45,750 bases of DNA from Marinisporobacter sp. (GTDB lineage Bacteria > Bacillota > Clostridia > Peptostreptococcales > Thermotaleaceae): assembly GCA_025210395.1 (NCBI GenBank), contig JAOARV010000041.1, positions 1 through 45,750 of the forward strand, read 5' to 3'. A program made the position numbers and the translations under genes. Position 1 is the first letter of the stretch; each line of letters starts with the position of its first letter. The notes below the pieces were generated by a model. That model saw only the letters and a program-made list of their open reading frames with translations. It did not search any database and was not told where the DNA came from. Of this stretch, positions 44,758 to 45,750 are shown piece after piece.

Positions 44758-45627
44758 TTATTCTTTTTCAAACATTTCTGTCACCTCAGGAAAGGGTTCT
44801 AATGCTCTTTTAAGGACTCCTGTAACCATGCCGATTAATACGCCATAATTGACAATGGGCATATTATTTTTAATAGCCTGACTGATTCTAAATTCCATTT
44901 CCTTAGGATTTAACATGCATCCGCCACAATGAATAATCAAATCAAACTTTTTCATTTCCTCAGGTGTAGGATATTTTGTCCCTGATGTCCACTGAAAATG
45001 AAGCTTTCCTCCTACCATCTTTTCAAGCCATCTTGGAATTTTATCTCGACCGATATCTCCATCTTGTCTATGATGGGTACAGCCTTCACAGATCAACACA
45101 TGATTTCCTGGTTTTAAGTTCTTTACCTTCTTAGCGCCTAATACTAAAGGCTTCAGCTCTCCTTTATATCTAGCAAATAAGATAGAAAAAGAAGTTAAAG
45201 TTAAATCCTTTGGTGTATCTTCATTGACTCTTTTAAATGCTTGAGAATCTGTCACAACAAGCTTTGGCTTTTCCCCTAGGGAGGCTAATGTTTCCTTCAG
45301 CTCTGTCTCTCTTGTAATAATAGCTACTGCACCATGATCAATAATATCTCTGATAGTTTGCTGCTGAGGTAAGATCATTCTTCCCTTTGGTGCTGCCTTA
45401 TCAATAGGAGTTACTAGTACCACAAAATCATTTGGTTCAATAAGATCTCCTATAATTACTTTTTCATGTTTTTCTATATTTGCCTGATCAATCATTTTTT
45501 CTTTTAACTCATTGATCCCTTCTTTATTCACAGCACTTACTTTTACAAAAGGAAAATCATATTTTCTTTCCCATATCTTTATAATATTTTCATCTAACTC
45601 ATAAGTATCTACTTTATTGGTTCTTTC
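44758..45627 (-). pseudogene. hydF: HydF C-terminal half, GTPase domain deleted
   Basis: HydF is the GTPase/scaffold that delivers the active-site precursor to [FeFe]-hydrogenase. Here the frame begins immediately after a TGA (45628-45630) with ERTNKVDTYELDENIIKIW. NKVD is the G4 guanine-specificity motif, so the P-loop, G2 and G3 (about 120 residues) are absent. The dimerisation and cluster domains are intact: the ligands ICEGCTHHRQ and IIHCGGCMLNP are present. The annotated GTG at 45531 has no ribosome site. Upstream sequence has no HydF-like text. Confidence 0.8.
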
Positions 45628-45738
45628 TCATATTGTGTGGATTTATAGTAATTAAGAGTTAAGAATGGGGCTTTTTAATTTCCAATTATGATATACTTTT
45701 TTTATGAGTTGTTTACTTATATTTGGGAGGTATATTAT

Positions 45739-45750
45739 ATGTTTAATCAA
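45739..45750 (+). CDS. Start of an unidentified plus-strand gene (partial)
   Basis: GGGAGG at 45725-45730 and ATG at 45739 open a frame MFNQ that runs off the window. It points away from the truncated hydF. Confidence 0.45.

Noticed and set aside
45531..45533. GTG as a genuine start of a short HydF
   Set aside because: No ribosome site precedes it and the HydF-like frame continues upstream to the G4 motif, so a truncation is the better reading.

Overview
This AT-rich window (roughly 70% A+T by eye) comes from a spore-forming, probably anaerobic, amino-acid-fermenting member of the Clostridia. The evidence is a two-domain GerMN germination protein, an Hsp20-type protein with a spore-coat look, a complete coenzyme-B12-dependent glutamate mutase / methylaspartate module joined to a citramalate (citrate-type) lyase, the C-terminal part of the [FeFe]-hydrogenase maturase HydF, and the Firmicute core order murB-PHP-rapZ-yvcK-whiA-HPr. 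Most genes lie on the minus strand. No rRNA, tRNA or CRISPR array was recognised.

Region 1 (1-5670) handles amino sugars: a N-acetylglucosamine-type PTS permease (nagE), glucosamine-6-phosphate deaminase (nagB), a PHP-like (DUF3604-type) metallohydrolase, and a divergent GntR/UTRA regulator. An array of ACATTTA/TAAATGT half-sites sits inside the hydrolase promoter. Region 2 (5670-7000) holds an XRE-cupin regulator with an HD phosphohydrolase. Region 3 (7356-18637) is a ten-gene minus-strand operon, glmS-glmL-glmE-mal-citD-citE-citF-citC-citX-citG, with its own GntR-type regulator upstream. It encodes glutamate -> 3-methylaspartate -> mesaconate, and (S)-citramalate -> acetate + pyruvate. The hydratase between these two halves is missing: only a C-terminal fragment resembling a class I fumarase/mesaconase beta subunit remains between mal and citD.

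Region 4 (17300-20650) is a graveyard of mobile DNA: a group II intron domain V relic, an internally deleted IS3-type element, two diverged C-terminal fragments of serine recombinases on either side of an intact Rpn-family nuclease, and a small zinc-ribbon ORF whose natural start looks mutated. Region 5 (20650-24200) carries a SEC-C protein pair, rlmD and the GerMN protein. Region 6 (24200-39115) is core: fxsA, a thioesterase, pfkA, a DUF2007 protein, dnaE, a ytoI-like CBS/DRTGG regulator, an HD-GYP protein, a Crh-like HPr with the catalytic His replaced by Arg, whiA, a Nudix hydrolase, yvcK, rapZ, a PHP phosphoesterase and murB.

Region 7 (39229-45750) is accessory: an orphan membrane-anchored solute-binding protein, a secreted WG-repeat protein, the Hsp20-like protein, a Clp-fold serine protease with a 53-residue companion, hydF lacking its GTPase half, and the first codons of a plus-strand gene. 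Two nearly identical 60-bp intergenic repeats, each with a perfect DnaA-box nonamer, lie about 9 kb apart (24212-24271 and 33178-33237). A promoter-plus-terminator pair with no ORF between them (24319-24448) suggests a small RNA.
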